Shown here one piece after another: positions 59,971 through 64,000 of a DNA stretch of 64,000 nt. The stretch covers positions 24,837-88,836 of the forward strand of contig JAQGBZ010000260.1 in NCBI GenBank assembly GCA_034687125.1, in the 5' to 3' direction. The stretch comes from Neelides folsomi (Eukaryota; Arthropoda; Collembola; Neelipleona; Neelidae). A model generated the notes under the pieces. It saw only the letters and a list, made by a program, of their open reading frames with translations, had not been told where the DNA came from and did not search any database. The position numbers and the translations under genes were made by a program. Positions within the stretch are counted from its first letter, which is position 1, and each line of letters opens with the position of its first letter.

Positions 59971-61515
59971 ATGGTAAGGGTCCTTAAAGGCTATATTTTA
60001 TCTTTATATTTTTATAGTAATTTATAAGTTAAAATTGAAGTTTGATTTTTTGTATGATTTATAATTTTTTGGTAAATTTAATTATATAGTTGAGAAGACA
60101 ATCGAGGCTTCGGAGAGAGTTTCTCTATCGGAAAAATGTAGAAGAGAAGAGAAAAACAATTCAAAGCAATAAGAATAAAATAAAAAAGGCTCTAGAAGGT
60201 ACAATTTGTAAATATAAATGTTTTTAACTTATTCAGATGATAAATTTATAATGGGTTAAACACGCTTTATTGAATTTCGGAATAAATGAAGTTATTTGAT
60301 TATTTTAGAAAATACTCCTATTGATTCCAGTTTAAAGAAAAATGCTCTCGCGCTTCAAAAATCCTTGAAATGGGACGATGAATCTCCGGCTTTGGCTACT
60401 TTAATTGGAGCTGAGGTGGCCCATTTTACATTTCTATAAAAGTGTTATTGGAATCGGTAAATTAAATATATTGAGACGTGTTCATCAATTGTATGATATT
60501 GTTTTGCAGAGTGGAGGAACGGATTTGACCAGTCAAGATGATGAATATCGTTGGAGTGGGGTTGAAGACCCCAAGGTTGTTTTATCAACTTCCCGAGATC
60601 CTTCTTCTCGACTCAAAATGTTTACAAAAGTATGAAATTGATTAATTTTAATCGCCAAATCTTTACTTTGTGTATTATATTTACATTTAGTAATGAGGAT
60701 TTGACATTAATTTTAAATATATTTTTTATAATAGGAACTTCGTCTCCTCATTCCAAACTGCCAAAGGATCAATCGAGGCGGTTACGAACTTGGACAGCTA
60801 ATGGGAGCATGTCGAGCCAACAATGTCACAGATCTTCTTATTGTTCAAGAGCATCGGGGAGAACCTGATGGACTCATCATTTGCCATCTTCCTTATGGAC
60901 CTACGGCTTACATGACCATCTCAGGAACCGTAATGCGACACGACATCCCGGGATTAGGAACCGCTCCACAACAACATCCCCATCTCGTTTTCCATAATTT
61001 TAAAACTCCACTTGGAGAGCGAGTAAGATTTTATTCATCGAAAAACATTGCATTTTTTCAACTCATATTTGTCAATACTTAATTTTTAAGATTTTTAATG
61101 TGTTTTTTCTTTTAAATTTAGTTCCAGAACATTCTCAAGTATTTGTTTCCCGTTCCTAAGCAAGAGAGCAAGAGAGTGATTTCATTTGCCAATCACGACG
61201 ACTACGTTGCCGTCCGACATCATGTTTATATGAGAGGAGACAAAGGAGCTGTTGAACTAAAAGAATTGGGACCGCGTTTCCAACTTAAACGTATTTACAT
61301 AATTTAAATTTTATTGGGCTACAGCAAATATTTACCTATTTTAAATTAAACGAGCTAACAATTTCTTATTTTATACATTTAAAGTTTACGAGATCAAGTT
61401 GGGCACAATTGAGAATGCTTCTGCTGCTGATGTTGAATGGGCTTGGAGACCTTATATGAACACATCAAGAAAACGAAGATATCTTTCGGATGACGACGGT
61501 TGGGTAGCAGATTAA
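59971..61515 (+). CDS. IMP4: Imp4, U3 snoRNP Brix-domain protein
   Basis: Imp4 works in the nucleolus in the small-subunit processome, where with Imp3 and Mpp10 it helps U3 snoRNA pair with pre-rRNA for 18S maturation. Exons: 59971-59973 (the ATG alone), 60090-60198, 60309-60415, 60510-60629, 60735-61022, 61122-61290 and 61385-61515, giving 308 residues against about 291 in human. The join ATG|LRRQSRLRREFLYRKN reproduces the family start exactly, which is why I accept a three-base coding exon. Other family segments are DDEYRWSGVEDPKVV, STSRDPSSRLKMFTKEL, VTDLLIVQEHRGEPDG, HLPYGPTAYMTISG, VMRHDIPGLGTAP, FANHDDYVAVRHHVY, GPRFQLK and VEWAWRPYMNTSRKRRYLS, covering the whole Brix domain. All phases agree. 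AATAAA occurs at 61754, inside the convergent drc4 3' side. Confidence 0.96.
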
Positions 61516-61819
61516 CGCCGAAAACGAAAAATTAAACTTGACACTTGTTTGTACTTACAGATATTTTCATTTCAAATCATTATAAAATAATAGATGAAGA
61601 AGAAATTGATTTTTTATAAATATAAATGATAATTCATATTTTATTTCAATTAATACTTTTTCCATACAAATTCAAAAGAATTAATTATATTTATACGATT
61701 TATTAAACAAAGTACACAAATGTAATAATAAGTCTAATTGATAGAAAATTTTAAATAAATAGAATAGAACCTTTTGTAAGTTTAAATAACTAAAAGTGAA
61801 CTTTTTAAATAATTCCAGA
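61516..61819. other. Convergent 3' ends of imp4 and drc4
   Basis: Only 304 bp separate the two stop codons. The first plus-strand AATAAA for imp4 that I see is at 61754-61759. The first minus-strand AATAAA for drc4 (TTTATT on plus) is at 61699-61704. If both are used, the two transcripts overlap tail to tail. Confidence 0.5.
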
Positions 61820-63349
61820 TTATTCTTTTGAGTTGATTGGTCTTTCAAATTTGACTCTACCTCTGACCCTCATTTCGAAAATGATTTCGTTCATAGTTGA
61901 TTTTTTCTGCATTTCCAATCCAACTCTGTAGAATTCCGTCCTCATGGTTTCCCTTTCAGATTGAGATTGAATGTTCTTTTGTATTAATGCTTCGGTGGAG
62001 ATATGAAATGCCCTCAAACGGTCATTCTTCTCTGTTGCTTCCCTCCGAGCACGAACAAGCTCTTGACTCTGAACTTGTCCAAGATGATTTTTCTCTTCCA
62101 ATAATTTCAATTTCCCTTCGAGGGCTTGGAAAGGACGGATGAGGGATTGATATCGTTGGTTTGCACATTTTAACTTCCCTTTCAACTCATCTTCCCTTCC
62201 TCTCGCTTCATTGAGTTTTTCCTGGAGGGCCGCAATGGTCGCGAAGCTGTTGACACTTATCTCGCCAAAATATTCCTTAACTTTCTCCATCTGGGCCTTG
62301 TTGGTGGCCTCGAGGGCGGCCATTTGATTCCGTTTGTTGAGCCTCAATTGGTCCAAATTGACCATCTGGAGAATCTCGTAGTTCTCAATGAATTCAAACA
62401 GTTTTCTCTCGAAGGTGGCTTCAAGTTGGCGGAGAGATTCGGAGAATTCTGTCCTGAGGGCTACAGTTTCCTTCACTCTGCTTGTATGGGATTCTCTGAG
62501 AAGTTCATGAGCCGCTGATTGGCATTTTCTCAACTCTCGTCTTTTCTCCACCAGGGCCTCGGACACGGAGGATTCAATGCGCCAGACGTCGTCTTGAACT
62601 CTTTTCATCTTCTTCAAGTGATTAAGACGGATCTGGCCCAAGATCTTTGATTGCTCGGACATTAAAAACCGAAGTTTCTGCTTGTACACGTTGATCCGCT
62701 CTTCGTTCTCTTTCTCGCCCTTCACAGAGAAACATTACAGAGATGGATTACTATTTTATTCGCATTTTTTACTTCACAAACTTGTGTTTATTAAAACAGA
62801 AATTGCCAAATTATATACCTATGTAACATTTGTTATACTATGCATAAGTATTCGTTTTAAAACCAATATTATTATTATTATTATAATTTTAATATAATAA
62901 TTTAATTATTGGTAATTAAATTGTTAATAATTAAAATGATTTCATTTATCATTGATCATTACATTAATCAGTTACAATCATGAGTAAGTTACTTGTTGAT
63001 AAATGTTAATAAATGTAAGAGTAAAGACCTCGTCTCGTTGAATCTCCATACAAAAAGCCTTGTTCTTCTCGACTGCAACTTGTTCTTGAGCCAGGGTCCA
63101 GAGGGAAAACAATTTTTCTCTTTCTAGCATGAAGAAGTTTCTTTCTTCTCGCTCTCTCTCGAGCTCCAACTGGGAGTTAATTGAAAATAAGCCCATTAAG
63201 TGTTATAAATGAAATTATATGAGATGCTTTTAAGGGTAACGAACCTGAATTCTTTTAATGTGCCCCATGAGCTGCTCCCGCGACATGTCATTGGTGGGGA
63301 GGCCATCGATGATCTTGGCTCCTTTTTTCCCTCCTTTCTTCTTCGGCAT
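61820..63349 (-). CDS. GAS8: Dynein regulatory complex subunit 4 (GAS8), short form
   Basis: Drc4 is a coiled-coil part of the nexin-dynein regulatory complex that links axonemal doublets and controls dynein in motile cilia and flagella. Three exons in coding order, 63349-63245, 63169-63029 and 62719-61820, give 381 residues. The basic N-terminus MPKKKGGKKGAKIIDGLPTN and DMSREQLMGHIKRIQ, then LEREREERNFFMLEREK, match the family closely. The exon 2/3 join gives the same spacing to INVYKQKLRFL as in human, supporting the donor GAG|GTCTTT even though it is not an ideal one. The rest is continuous charged heptad sequence, including KEYFGEISVNSFATIAALQE. It ends about 100 residues before the human C-terminus. 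A spliced leader probably exists upstream. TTTATT at 61699 is a likely polyadenylation signal. Confidence 0.9.
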
Positions 63350-63761
63350 CTCGACCTGGTGATTAGGAAAGGTGTTGTGTTGAGGATTGAAATCTAACAC
63401 TCTTCAACACTCCGTTTTTACAGGAAATATAATCCTTTGTGGAAATATCCACAGATTCCATACCACTTTGGTGTAGTCATAGCAGTATTGACGTCCTTGT
63501 TTGTTCCAACTGGGCTGTGGAGACAAATTTCATGTAGTATCTATTGTACGAGTCAAAGAGATTGACTTTCCATTACTTACCTGTATTCATTTCAATCCAA
63601 TTTCTCCTAACACGTTGGCCCAATTGACCAAAAGGTAAATGGATGACCCATCTCAATTTACAAACAATGCCTTTGGGTCAAAACACCAAATGATTACTGA
63701 TAATTTGGAAATAAAATGTTCTATCTTATAAGAGTTGTATAGTAGTTGGGGGTCTAAAGTT
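63350..63761 (-). promoter_or_regulatory. Probable spliced 5' leader and promoter side of drc4
   Basis: On the minus strand a strong donor (ACAG|GTAAGT, exon edge 63581) and an acceptor (CTCCACAG|CCC, exon edge 63514) frame a 66-nt leader intron before the drc4 start. The spliced leader contains short ATG-led frames that end before the main start. Transcript support is not available. Confidence 0.4.
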
Positions 63762-64000
63762 ATAACATAATACACTATAGCATAGGTAATTAATAACACA
63801 ATTGTTATAACATAAAATTGAAATAACATAAATATATTATAACATAAAATTGAAATAACATAAATATATTATAGCATAAAATTAAAATAACATAAATATA
63901 CTATAACAAAATATTTAAATAACATACATGTATTATAACATAATATTAAATAGCATACATATATTATAACATAATATCAAGATAACATAACAGTTCATCG
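63762..64000. repeat. AT-rich tandem array, 32-bp period made of two 16-bp half-units
   Basis: From 63807 units start at 63807, 63839, 63871, 63903, 63935 and 63966, so the spacing is 32 (last 31) bases. Each unit is two related 16-mers, ATAACATAAAATTGAA and ATAACATAAATATATT. The first two units are identical and later ones diverge. A degraded copy precedes them from about 63762. The array continues to the window edge, so its full length is unknown. Confidence 0.85.

Noticed and set aside
62978-63028. Longer drc4 exon 2 using the better-looking donor near 62990 (CAA|GTAACT)
   Set aside because: It would add uncharged residues (VFTLTFINIYQQ) into a coiled coil and break the exact family spacing to VYKQK; the donor at 63028 keeps it.

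Overview
The window is nuclear DNA from an animal, most likely a bilaterian invertebrate and plausibly an arthropod; that placement is inference. It is strongly A+T-rich, has many spliceosomal introns (GT...AG, from 54 nt to several kb), and carries animal-specific genes such as an Mnx/Hb9 homeobox gene and a SARM1-type TIR NADase gene. Nothing bacterial or viral is visible: no operons, CRISPR arrays or ribosome binding sites.

Layout from left to right. (1) 4292-10789 (+): mnx homeobox gene, three coding exons with a 5.3 kb first intron that holds GC-richer islands. (2) 13787-16949 (-): cyclin T, nine coding exons plus a spliced 5' leader, converging on mnx. (3) 18602-21072 (-): a beta-1,3-glucuronyltransferase (B3GAT family), seven exons. 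(4) 21073-33395: a 12 kb AT-rich stretch where I find no gene. (5) 33396-56766 (+): sarm1. Its core is 52253-56766, and three well-formed candidate first exons (33396, 39418, 51172), each starting with ATG and ending in phase 0 at a GT donor, can all join the same second exon. A 0.9 kb terminal-inverted-repeat element sits in this upstream region at 46.7-47.6 kb. (6) 57962-59577 (-): a six-exon gene for a 345-residue protein I do not recognise. (7) 59971-61515 (+): imp4, head-to-head with the unknown gene, whose first coding exon consists only of the start codon. (8) 61820-63349 (-): drc4/gas8, convergent with imp4. (9) 63762-64000: an AT-rich tandem array with a 32-bp period that runs to the window edge.

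The genes do not form one pathway. Two serve basic expression (cyclin T for P-TEFb elongation, Imp4 for 18S rRNA maturation), one builds glycan, one serves cilia (Drc4), and two are neuronal or developmental in their families (Mnx, Sarm1). All exon coordinates were worked out by hand from splice signals, reading-frame phase and family alignment. Those with strong family similarity are secure; first and last exons are less so. The most unusual observations are the AUG-only exon of imp4, the alternative first-exon set of sarm1 (one carrying an acylation-type MGNSCS start), tiny 54-nt introns (one in frame and stop-free), a C-terminally short Drc4, and the inverted-repeat element.
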